A stretch of 64,000 nucleotides of DNA. Source: Primula veris. Lineage: Eukaryota > Streptophyta > Magnoliopsida > Ericales > Primulaceae. The number at the start of each line of letters is the position of its first letter. The first letter of the stretch is position 1. The stretch lies in assembly GCA_963682055.1 (NCBI GenBank), contig OY821751.1:14942001-15006000 (forward strand), written 5' to 3'. A program made the position numbers and the translations under genes. The notes beneath the pieces were generated by a model. The model searched no databases. It was given only the letters and a program-made list of their open reading frames with translations, and had not been told where the DNA came from. This document shows, piece by piece, positions 1 through 20,023 of this stretch.

Positions 1-2191
1 CAATTACTGTCTTGGAGCCACAGGTTTTCGATTTTGACGATTGTCTAAAATCTCACTTGGCTAGGCGATTCATCGGGATCGCGACAGTTCGAGACAAATA
101 ACACTTGTCTCGGTTCTCGATTCGTGGAGAAACAAATATACACGAAGAGTATTAATATCAGGCAAACAATTCGCCATTGACCCAATAGGATTAAAACTAC
201 TCACCGGGGTAATTTTCTTATCCAATAACAGATGGGTGATAAAGGAACATGGTGAATATAAATTCACGATACTGCTTATGGAATACAATTTCCAATCTAG
301 TATTTTGGTGAAGTATTGCTCCAATATGTCAATTTCAGACATTTGTTCACCATAGACGTCATCACGTCTCAAATGTGGCGGCGGAATAAATCAATGCCTT
401 AGCATTCATCTCGAGAGTAACAACAAACTCATGTTTTACTCATCAAAGATGGCATCTAAAAAAAAATTTGGGCATCACATTTTCACACATCAGGGTGACT
501 AACATGTGGTGACGGAATAACATCAACGTCTAAACAGTTATTTCGCAAGTATGTTTTGCGATTTTTCTCATCATAGATGGCATCCAACATGTGTTGGGAG
601 TTCTGGATTATTTTTCATATAAAACGACTGGTTTATATGTTTATGGTTTGCACAAGCACAAACTTTTTTTCCGAAACGACAGGTTCGAAAACATTAGTTT
701 TGCTTCTCATGTGAATCGGTTCTCATTGATCGAACGACGGGTCGATACTGAAATACCAATTCGGCGAAACATACATCACTATATAAACACACTCGGAGAA
801 ATTATTATTTAGTCAACCCCTTTCGGTAGCTCTATTTGAACACGATCAGGAAAGACGGTGAGGGGGGTGGGCACGAATGCCTCTTTAAAACCGACCTCAT
901 TAGGAGAACGACTTCCGCCTTTATCCTTCCTAGACATCGTATCCAAATAGGTGAGCCTATTTGGGGAAGATTCATAATTTTTCCAACTTAAATGTGAATA
1001 TATATGATTTTCGCATTTTATATATGGCAATAATATTAACAGAATAGAGAATATCTATCTAGATTAACCACATATATATAAACAGGCAGTAAATATATTT
1101 TAGGATCTATCTAATCATGCAGGAGATTTGGTGTTATAAACAAATCAATTTAAGATTATCAATCAATCCATAAAGATTCTAACATATCAAATCAAATCAA
1201 TTTAAGATTATCAATCAATCCATAAAGATTCTAACATATCAAATCAAATCAATTAGATCCAATCAAATAATTTACTGGCATATGTGATATTTATATATGA
1301 TAATATCAAAAGATATGATTACGCTAACAAGATATCAATCAATTATCTATGTTTATCGCCATATGAATAATTCTATACATGGTAGTTTTAACATGCAAGC
1401 AAAACAATATATTTTTAATTACCAATTAATTCTATATATGGTAATTTTTAACATGCAAAGTGGTTAAATATACATGGAAACATATCAATTTATTCAATTC
1501 ACATGCAATTTTTATTCACTTGCCTTTTTAATAAATATATATATGCATGTGGGTGAATATTTAGACCGAATATTGATTTTTATAACCCATATATACTGTT
1601 TTTATAGATGTAATATACTACAGGGACTATCCGTGTAATTTCAACAAACTATATATATATTTACAGCATTATTACTGCTTCAGTCCATAATTTCAGACAA
1701 GTTTCAGTTTAGTCCTTGAGTAATTTCCAGAATAGTTTACAGCTTTCAGAGAATTACAAATCAGTACATACGTTTCAGTTTGTTGCAGATTTATCCGATA
1801 GATTAATACATGTTTTACAATTACATGATTTGGGTTATTTTGTATGATCTTATCAACAAATATGATTTTATAATCAACAATATGTGTGTTACGATCATAT
1901 ATAGTTATCCATACAAGTAACAAACTCTAATACACATGGATTATATACTACGGGATATTTATCATGTTTTAGTTATCCATAAAATAATACGTGCGATCAC
2001 ATATATGGAATAAATTAAGTTTTGAATTCGATACCTTACGCACGGTATGTTGATGAAGGTCGATATAGCAAAACCCTAAAAACCCGGATAAACCTCAAGT
2101 TTTATAAATACCCAATATCCATCCGTTTACCAAAAATCTCCAATATCCGTGAGCGTATATTCTATTCTTCGCGAGCAAAGTGCCGATAACG
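1..2191 (-). mobile_element. Internal 5' part of a degenerate Copia-type retrotransposon
   Basis: Read on the minus strand, this stretch runs inward from the LTR at 2192-2408. The part at 1-300 is clearly homologous, in reverse complement, to 28005-28270, inside the decayed plus-strand Copia element. Shared blocks include the segment around GTTATTTGTCTCGAA and the one around CTCCAAGACAG. I see no intact gag or pol frame; the open frames here are short and decayed. The next bases after the LTR read CGTTATCGGCAC on the minus strand, where a primer binding site would lie. The middle part (about 400-2190) is AT-rich and I recognise no protein in it. The element continues beyond base 1. Confidence 0.6.
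1141..1254. repeat. Perfect 52-bp tandem duplication
   Basis: Two identical 52-bp units occupy 1141-1192 and 1193-1244, followed by about 10 bases of a third. Each starts CAAATCAATTTAAG. It lies inside the degenerate element, so it is probably a late local slippage or repair event. Confidence 0.9.
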
Positions 2192-2408
2192 TGTTGTGTG
2201 ACATATTAGCTCGTTATAGATATATGTAGAGATATGTATAGATATAGAGAGAACATAGAGAGAGGGAACAGTAGGTCTTTATTCATCAGAATGTATGAAT
2301 GAATGTAAAATACAAGACTCCTAACCCTCTTTATATAGATAGAGGGGTAGGGTTATAAGCCCACTTGGGCCCACTACAAGCTCAATAGTCCAATAATATC
2401 CTACAACA
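2192..2408 (-). mobile_element. Short LTR (217 bp) of a Copia element, minus orientation
   Basis: On the minus strand the segment begins TGTTGTAGG and ends CACACAACA, giving TG...CA termini. It carries a TATATAAAGAGG promoter-like box and matches the plus-strand LTR at 33458-33682 along its length, including the shared CTATATCTATACATATCT block near the 3' end. Because homologous internal sequence follows on its left, it is the 5' LTR of an element that runs leftward out of the window. Confidence 0.8.
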
Positions 2409-3026
2409 CACACTATTTTTTCTACTACATGTTAATTTATTTTTTCATTTATTAGGAATGTTATTTTTAAACTACTATTATGTTTCGTGTTAATAACATG
2501 TTTAGAGTTATCAAATGAAAATTGTTAATAAAAAATGACGTTGTCGTAAGATAAAAAAATATGTCGGGAGATTCGGGATAAATCTATCCCGACGCTACGG
2601 GATCTTGAAAAAGCCAGGTTCCGACTTTTGTCGGGTTAGGGTCATGATTTGTTTCGACTGTGAAAAGTAATCGGATCAGGATACGGATTAAGTGTTTACG
2701 GGTATGGAGTGTAACCCGTCGGTTATGTCACACACAAAGTAATGTGGAAATTTTAAAATCATGTGGGAATTTCCAAAGTATGGAAATAAATAAATCCGTA
2801 GTTATGGTTTTCGGGTTATTGAGAAAAGTGGTGAGATGGGCCAAAGATGAAGGAAGGTTTTAAAAAAAAAAAGCCCATCCATAAAATAAAACTCACAACA
2901 CATCACAACCTACATTAGTTACTAACTACAACATTACTATTTTACTAATAAGACGCAGAAAAAAACGAACAAATTCAATAAAAGGGTTTTCTTTTCTGCT
3001 GTTATTATTAATAATAATTAGTAAGA
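2409..3026. other. Intergenic and promoter-side spacer upstream of the TRM4B-like gene
   Basis: AT-rich spacer with no convincing coding region. It holds an imperfect inverted motif near 2563-2605 (GGGATAAATCTATCCCGAC). It must include the promoter of the gene starting at 3051, but I cannot fix a TATA box or start site. Confidence 0.5.
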
Positions 3027-3050
3027 GAGATAGAGAGAGAGAGAGGGAGA
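3027..3050 (+). repeat. GA microsatellite in the 5' leader
   Basis: A run of GA dinucleotides ends directly at the start codon ATGGGGGG of the TRM4B-like gene. GA/CT microsatellites in 5' leaders are common in plant genes. Confidence 0.7.
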
Positions 3051-13167
<10,117 letters not shown>

Positions 13168-14740
13168 TATTGAATTATGAATACATTCCTATATTTTTTT
13201 TCCAGTTTCATATGTTTTACTTTAAATTTACTATAATAATTTCCTGCTCCTGGTGGTCTTTTATTCATAATGGATTTTGTAGTTCTTAGTATAGAGAGTT
13301 TATAGTTCCTCTTGGTTCATGTTGATTAGAAGAGAAATGATTTTTGTCAACCACAAATTTCATCCAAGAAGCTTATCTGTTGGCAAAGTAGTTTTACATG
13401 CATTTGTTTCTTATTTTTTGTTTTTAAAAACCAATTGATGTTTGATTGGTCCACACATGCCACTGCCATTTGATCAAGATTTTGGGAAAATTACAATTTA
13501 ATATATATTTAGAAACTTATTTATAAAAAATTGCTTGTTTTGAACTTGACTCTGTTACAAAAAACTATATATTTTGTGAACTTATTTACAAATAAGTACA
13601 TGTCATTAAAAAATCCAAAAAAATTAAAAATTAAAATTTTAAAAAATACATTTTTTATACAAAAAATATGTGTGATCGTAATACTATCTAATCCTATTCA
13701 ATATTGTATGTTTAATCTTATTTAATCTTGTATAATATTTTATTTCTAATTATGTTTAATCGTATTTAATCATGTACAATCATGTTTAATTCTGTTTGAT
13801 ACCATTTACAATTTTTTTTTGATTTTTTGTGTGTATATTTTGTTGTTTTTTATAATATATGTACTTGATTGTAAATAATTACACATATATTAGTTTTGTA
13901 ATTAAAACGATTGGTATGCAGTCATTTGTAAGTCTCCTTACAAAGATTTATGAGTCGGAATATCACATACTTAAATCGTCAATAGTGTGATACTTAGGAG
14001 AACCTTCTGGAAAACATAAAACAAATCTTATTGATCCCCCTTCCTTGTTCATTTTATTATTTACTTTTTTTTTTTAATGTCAATAATTTTAGTAGGGTAG
14101 TCAAGAGGAATAAAAGAGGGGGTCTTATGTTGTTTTTCTCCCCTCCTATGAAATCGTTTGAAACATATTTAATCTACAGGACATGGATACGGTATTAGAT
14201 TCTTTCTTGAGTGTTGAAACTTGCGGTTTATTGTTTATGACTAATTGAATTGTTAGATACATTGGTTTCTCAAAGGTTTTATACGTAGCGATTTTTCCCT
14301 GGTATAGTTTCGTTTCCTATGTAATTAGCTGCGCTTGCATACACGGGTGTACCCAAAAGATGTTGCTCAAGTTCAGAATAACATTTATACTAAAATATAA
14401 ATAAGATAATAAAAGTGTAAATTGATTTTGGCCGTTAAAAAATATGAAGTAAACTGTTTATTTTTAAAGAAATTGTGATACCAAATGTGTGTTACAAGTA
14501 GCAAAAACCATGAGGTAAAGAAAGCCATCTGGAAGAAAAAAAATAAAAAGTTGCAAAAACAGGACGTATGTCACAGAGATGCAAAGTTTTTGAAGGGTAG
14601 CTTACAAGAATATACAATATTAAGAGTGTGAGACACAAGATGCTAGTCCTTTAGATACTCCATTCAATACTAAAGTTTGTCCTCTTTGGACTGAGCCTGG
14701 ACTAACATTTTGAGATAAAGAGTCTGTTACTTGTTATTTA
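13168..14740. other. 3' flank of the TRM4B-like gene and spacer
   Basis: The first several hundred bases must hold the 3' UTR and polyadenylation site. From about 13500 to 13900 the sequence is very AT-rich with short near-repeats of TTTAATCTTATTTAATC. I see no coding region. Confidence 0.5.
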
Positions 14741-14741
14741 G

Positions 14742-15196
14742 ATTTCCGTACTATCGGAAATTTATAATCTCTTCATTCCAATTTTAATACGGTATACTTT
14801 GTATTATATCCGTCTTGACTCACTAATTCATATGCACGCATTTTTACCAATATTTAGATTTCCGTACTATCGGAGATTTATAATCTACTCATTCCAATTT
14901 TAATGCGGTATACTCCATCCGTTCCTATTTAATTGTCCAATACGAAATTACGTGTAATTTTGACTGACTTAATTGTATCAAAATTGTCGAAATGATTTTT
15001 TTTTAAATCTAATCATAAAATTTAACATTTGAACTATATAATCAACTTTTGAAAATTTTCATTCCGACAATTTTGATACAACTTCTTGCCCGGTCAAAAT
15101 TGCACGTAGTTTCGTAGTCGACAATTAAATAGGAACGGAGGAAATACTTTGTATTCGTCATTCTGTCTTGAATCACTAATTCATATGCAAGCATTT
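14742..15196. repeat. Local tandem repeat of about 115 bp, second copy carrying a MITE
   Basis: Unit 1 (14742-14856) and unit 2 (14857-15196, with a 232-bp insertion) share GATTTCCGTACTATCGG, CATTCCAATTTTAAT and CTAATTCATATGCA. A third related copy lies at about 27205-27330. The copies without the insertion show the uninterrupted GGTATACTTTG site. Confidence 0.8.
14913..15144. mobile_element. Stowaway-like MITE (232 bp)
   Basis: The ends are inverted repeats: left CTCCATCCGTTCCTATTTAA and right, on the opposite strand, TTTCCTCCGTTCCTATTTAA. The similarity extends about 50 bases inward. It is flanked by TA (14911-14912 and 15145-15146). Two homologous empty sites exist, near 14791 and 27259, both reading GGTATACTTTG. 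This supports insertion at TA, the Tc1/mariner-type target. Confidence 0.88.
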
Positions 15197-16920
15197 TGCC
15201 AATATTTAGGATTTTGATATAGCGGCTTAAAAAAGTTTCTTCTGAAAAGCTCTACGCCAAAAAAAATCCATTGAAATGAAAATTCGAGTTCTTAAATGAA
15301 TCTGATCTCATCCTGTATTCGGTTGCTCGCTATGCACACACCGACAAAGTACATCGAATAATTATTTTTCGTCTAAAATGGAAATTTGAGTGCAAGATTT
15401 ACATTAATTATCCTCCCTCACTGTCATAAGTTTGCCTCAATTTCTTACAAAATTGATACCATTAATTCATTAAACTCGTTATATGTGCCACATGCCACCT
15501 ATATATATGATTTACAAGCAAAATAATTCTCACTATCTTGAGTTAATTGCCGGTTGAAATTGTACTTATATTTGTATTGTAACACTCGGAATAATGTTAT
15601 AGGAGAAATATAAAACAATTAAATTGATTAATTTTCTTATTTGCGATTGTGGGACTAAACTCATAAATTCGTTACGACTTCTAACATTTAAAAAAAGTTT
15701 GGGAATACTATAATCGTGGTAAATTCTATCACACGTTACTTTTTCTATGTAAGCTCATCCTGAATGTTTAAAAGGTAACAAATTAATCTTGTATTTTCTA
15801 TAATGCTCACGGTTAAAAAGTAGAAATTTGCAATTTACGGAACAATGGCGGGGATGGCAAATGTGACAACGGGAATGAGAATTAGAAAATTTGCGCCATA
15901 TGTGGTTGTGCTATCCCGCAAACCATAGTTTACAATCCAGCAACCATTGTCATCCTGAAATTTGACAAATAGCCAAACTATTAATACATTATGATTATTT
16001 CCAATAATCAGCCCACTATCTGAATTTTAGAATAGGTTTTTTAAAATGGCTATTCTATAATTTTCTCTTTTCAGACAAGTCTATGTTTTTTTTTTTTTGA
16101 GGGCAAACGTGATAGAATTTTGGATGCAGATTTAAGGACAACGTTTATTAAAATATAAGCATTGAAACGTTATAGTAGTAAATCATATTTAACCCTAAAA
16201 ATTATTAAAATGACTGTACTGTCTTTAAAAAACGCACATGTTTTGCACATGACTAACTTTCGTTCAACAAAATTTAATGGCTGTGTGTCAATTAATCGAT
16301 TACAACAACGTTAGTATGACAACTGTTAAAGTTGTTAGAATGGTATGCAAATTGTTAACTACTTAAACGATAAAGTTACTACACCCATATATATTGGGTG
16401 TTTATTCAACTACTTTTAGTCTGCAAATTAAATTGTTAACTACTGAAACGATGGTATGCAAATTGGCGGATAGTTTTTAAAAGAATAATTAAGCGAAATA
16501 TTTAATGGTGAGAACAATATTCTAGTTTAAAAAAAGAAGACAATCTATATGCCAGTTTTCCCTAATTTGTTACTTCTCTCACTCGGAGCGTCGAAAGGAA
16601 ACTAGACTTTTATATTCTACTTTTGAAGATTGTTACTTATATAAACACATAAATGATAAATTTAAATTTCATGAGAATAAGTTTTTCAGGGCTTCCAATG
16701 CTCAGCGGAAGTACGGTCACAAAAGAAAACAGAGAAGATAAAGTAATTATCACATGATTTGATTACTGAACATAGATAATTTAGTGTAGCTCCTCTCTGT
16801 TAAATCTAAACTCATTACTTGCAGACACTGAAGATGGTATGATGATTACCCTAGTAGGTGTGTTTTTTTACGCACAAAGGGCCTTGCAGGAACACGAGGG
16901 TTATCGTACTATTTCTTGTA
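15197..16920. other. Repetitive spacer left of the young Copia element
   Basis: No coding region recognised. About 15895-16085 is homologous to 26440-26610, and 16150-16325 to both 26615-26775 and 27640-27795 (shared CACATGTTTTGCACAT and GGTGTGTCAATTGATC-type blocks). About 16570-16800 resembles 10250-10780 in intron 11 of the TRM4B-like gene. Confidence 0.6.
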
Positions 16921-16925
16921 TAAGA
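16921..16925. repeat. Left target site duplication TAAGA of the Copia element
   Basis: TAAGA directly precedes the left LTR and recurs directly after the right LTR at 25290-25294. Confidence 0.95.
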
Positions 16926-17329
16926 TGTTGGAAAAACATGTGAAAACATGGGTGTTTCCGAATGGTCACTGGACCAACTTCGAGTCATTATTTCGTGTAA
17001 CAGCACTGAGTTGTTTATACTGTACTTAACGTGGTTGAGTAGCCCGTGTGACGAGCTTCGTAACGGTATATCACATGACCTATTCGGAGAATGGGTGTGA
17101 ATACAAAGTGGCTTCAAAGTTGGTACCTCGGAAGCTCAAATCTGAAAAAAAAAATAATCTGGAAAAACGAAATGGTTAATGAGAAAAACCATTTAGAATA
17201 ATCCCATATTGGAAGATTAAGAGTTAATCTTACAATATATATACCATACCAACCCATGTAGTTATTAAACTAACATGTCCACATACACCTAAGAGTATTA
17301 GTGTGTACCACACACGCGCGCTCGCTCGT

Positions 17330-17402
17330 GTCTTGGGTCTCGGGTCTCGGGTCTTTGGGATTTGGGGAATGTCTCGGGTCTTGGGTCTTGGGTCTTGGGT
17401 CC
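17330..17402 (+). repeat. G-rich heptamer array in U3 of the 5' LTR
   Basis: Repeats of GGGTCTC and GGGTCTT plus one TTTGGGATTTGGGG. In the right LTR the same position holds 177 bases of expanded array (24105-24281). It lies about 180 bases upstream of the TATA box. Confidence 0.9.
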
Positions 17403-17580
17403 AAACCCGAATAGGGAGTTTTGTATAAAATACAAAAGGAGTCCCTAGAGTTTCCAGCAAGAGAAACGTCAGCAATGAATGAGATTAAATGCTGCGGTTT
17501 CAGAATTAAATTGAGCGGATTCTGTGGGTGTAACTCCCGGAATTAATGACCACAATTATGGCTGCGGTTTCTATAGAGCC

Positions 17581-17590
17581 TATAAAAGGC
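17581..17590 (+). promoter_or_regulatory. TATA box of the 5' LTR
   Basis: TATAAAAGGC, a near-consensus plant TATA box, sits mid-LTR followed by a C-rich stretch with ACACACAACTCAC. It is conserved at 24460-24469 in the right LTR. Transcription of the element would start roughly 25-35 bases downstream; this start is inferred. Confidence 0.75.
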
Positions 17591-18015
17591 AGCCCTTCCC
17601 TCTCATTTGAACACACCATCATACACACAACTCACAGCATAAGCATACACTTAGTGAGAGAGAACCGCACCACCAACAGCTCGACCTGTGGTTCGGTGCC
17701 GGTTTCCATACGAACCACTCTGAGATAGAAGTTGTACCTTGGGAACAAAGTCCCGAAACCAGAAACCTTTAAAGGTGGTTCGGGAAATATTGTTTAAGGG
17801 AAACTGCTCAGCAGTTGCCTCTTCTTTTACTTTCTGTTATTTATTTTTCAGTCTTTTACTTTCTGTCCATTTCATTTCAGTACCGTTTCATTTCTGTAAT
17901 TTACTTTCCTGTACTGTTTCTTTTCTGTATTTACATTTCAGTACTGTTTACTTTCAGTCTTTCGATTCTGTTATTTACTTTTCAGTTCTGTAATTTCCAG
18001 TATTTACAAAAAAAA

Positions 18016-18327
18016 CAGTCCGGCAGTTTTTTATTTGTTAAAAACCAGTCCGGCAGTTTTTTATGCTTTAAAACCAGTCCGGCAGTTTTTATTTGTTAAA
18101 AACCAGTCCGGCAGTTTTTTATGCTTTAAAACCAGTCCGGCAGTTTGTTAAAACCAGTCCGGCAGTTTTGTTTAAAACCAGTCCGGCAGTTTGTTTAAAA
18201 CCAGTCCGGCAGTTTGTTAAAACCAGTCCGGCAGTTTCTGTAAAACCAGTCCGGCAGTTTCTGTAAAACCAGTCCGGCAGTTTCTTTAAAACAGTCCGGC
18301 AGTTTCTTTATTTCAGTCCAGCAGTTT
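18016..18327 (+). repeat. 13-unit minisatellite near the 3' end of the 5' LTR
   Basis: Units of about 22-30 bp share the core CAGTCCGGCAGTTT with T/A-rich spacers; the last unit has CAGTCCAGCAG. The right LTR has 12 units (24866-25154). Copies in the other two LTRs of this family (about 54600 and 62830-62980, minus strand) are much more degenerate. Confidence 0.93.
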
Positions 18328-18462
18328 TATTTATTTGTTGAGTCAGGAATTGTAATTCATATTCCAATTGTGAGAAATAAAATTGTTTATTTCCTTTGCG
18401 TTCCTGTCTCTTTTATTTATTGTCCTTTCTTTATTGTATTCGAAATAGTACCAACACCAACA

Positions 18463-18811
18463 ATCTTAAACAATATCATTTTTTGGTTTTTCTATTTTCG
18501 AAATAAGAAAGGACTTTTCTTTTTTATTTTATTGTTGTTGACGTCTCGGTTTTTATTCTCGCAAAATCATTGCTAGTTTACTAGAAATTGAAATTTGCAC
18601 ATAGAATAAATACGAATTGGTTTTAATCTTTTTATTCTAGAATACTATAAAGAATTCTTAGTGAAATCAAAAGTGATTTGATTTTCACGCTAGAATCTCT
18701 TTCATTGGTTTTTATTCTTTTGAAGCAATCTAATTAAGTTATAATTAGTATTTGCGATAAAGAATTTAGTTTTCTTGCGAGAAACTAAACGGTTTTATAT
18801 TGTCATTTCAG
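18463..18811 (+). other. Untranslated leader between 5' LTR and gag
   Basis: 349 bases, beginning ATCTTAAACAATATC and ending GTCATTTCAG immediately before the gag ATG. The truncated minus-strand relative has a leader of 347 bases with the same ATCTTAA start and the same TTTCAG|ATGAC end. No TGGTATCAGAGC-type primer site is present. The T-rich stretch before CAG resembles a splice acceptor. Confidence 0.7.
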
Positions 18812-19883
18812 ATGACTAATGAGGATCAAATACCCACCGTTTCTTCGGAAAACGTGCAGGGCGCACTTGTGATTGGCAGTAGCCATAACAATGCGAGCGC
18901 TGCGAGTGGGGGGGCTCAGGCTGAGGCTGAGGCCGAAGCTGCTGCGGCAAAGGCTGCGGCCGACGCTGCTGCGGCAGAGGCTGATGCTATGGCTGCGGCT
19001 GCGGCCGCAGCACAGGCTGCTGCTAAGGCTGCGGCCAAGGCAGCGCTTGTGGCTGCAGCCAGGGCAAAGGGCAAGGCTCCGGCAACACCGGTGATGCCAA
19101 TGTTGCCAACCTCTCAACTGGAGAGACCGGAAAAGTTTAGGGGCAACAACTTCAAACGTTGGCAGCAAAAGATGCTGTTTTATTTAACTGCCCTTAATCT
19201 GACCCGGTTTCTTAAGGAGTCTGCACCCGTCCTAAGCGAGGACGATGAGGACGTGCAGACGGTTTCGGCGGTGGAAGCGTGGAAATACGGCGACTACCTA
19301 TGCCGGAACTACATCCTGTGTGCTCTGGATGACACTCTCTTCAGTGTATTCGAGCCCAAGGCTTCTGCAAAGGAGCTTTGGGAGTCTCTCGAACGAAAGT
19401 ACAAAGTGAATAACGCTGGCGCAAAGAAATTTGTCATCACGGACTTTCACGAGTACATGATGACTGATGGGAAGAGTGTTATCGAGCAGGTTGAGGAACT
19501 CCAACTCATATACCATAGGCTTGAGGTTGAAGGGCTAGTTATCAACGAACCTTTCCAAGTGGCATTAATGATTGAGAAACTGCCACCTTCTTGGAAAGAG
19601 TTTCAAAACTACCTGAAACACAAGCGAAAGGCTATGACCTTGGAGGGACTCATTGAGAGGCTCAATGTTGAGCAAAGCAACCGCCGATCCGGAAGGAAAG
19701 GCGGTGGCGGAGCAGGCAACGCGGTTGCCAAGGCCCATGTGGTTGAGGACGCTGTGTCTAAGCGGAAACGCTTTGACAGCGGAGTCGGTGCCTCTCTCAA
19801 GAAGAAATTCATGGGAGACTGCTTTGTGTGCAACAAACCGGGCCATCGTGCCGCGGATTGTAAGATGCGCACCGACAAGCCCA

Positions 19884-19927
<44 letters not shown>

Positions 19928-20023
19928 AGAGGAAGTTCCAAGGGAAAGGGAGGAAGAGGGCACCTGCTCAAGCTAATGTGGCTGAGGGAGGAGATGATGC
20001 TGGACAGGACTATATGCACCTGA
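18812..20023 (+). CDS. Gag polyprotein of the young Copia element
   Basis: I take the ATG at 18812 ([10 protein letters not shown]) because the related copy at 54049 starts at the same place. Residues about 33-90 are an alanine-rich run with interspersed E, K and D, then a basic GKAP linker. This is followed by the Copia gag core ([38 protein letters not shown]) and a CCHC zinc knuckle [14 protein letters not shown] (about 19820-19861) that binds the genomic RNA. The frame then enters a 40-C tract read as polyproline and ends at 20023 out of register. Residues downstream of the tract are probably not genuine; the natural continuation appears to be the pol frame. The product would form the virus-like particle. 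Confidence 0.9.
19886..19925 (+). repeat. Homopolymer of 40 C at the gag-pol boundary
   Basis: Forty consecutive C between the codons for the basic zinc-knuckle tail and a [12 protein letters not shown] linker. Gag reads in one frame before it and pol in another after it; 40 is not the length that keeps the two in register. Confidence 0.97.

Larger units (their letters stand above)
16926..18462 (+). repeat. 5' LTR (1537 bp) of the young Copia element
   Basis: TG...CA termini. A G-rich array is at 17330-17402, a strong TATA box at 17581-17590, then a pyrimidine-rich stretch and a 13-unit minisatellite (18016-18327). It carries 29 bp (about 17826-17860) missing from the right LTR and one extra minisatellite unit. 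Those two differences plus the shorter G-rich array account for the length difference from the right LTR. Confidence 0.95.

Noticed and set aside
17546..17728. A 60-codon open frame repeated in both LTRs of the young Copia element
   Set aside because: Its ATG lies upstream of the LTR TATA box, so it would not be in the transcript. Its conservation is explained by LTR identity.
18873..19094. Leu/Arg-rich open frame over the alanine-rich part of gag
   Set aside because: Alternative-frame reading of GCN repeats.
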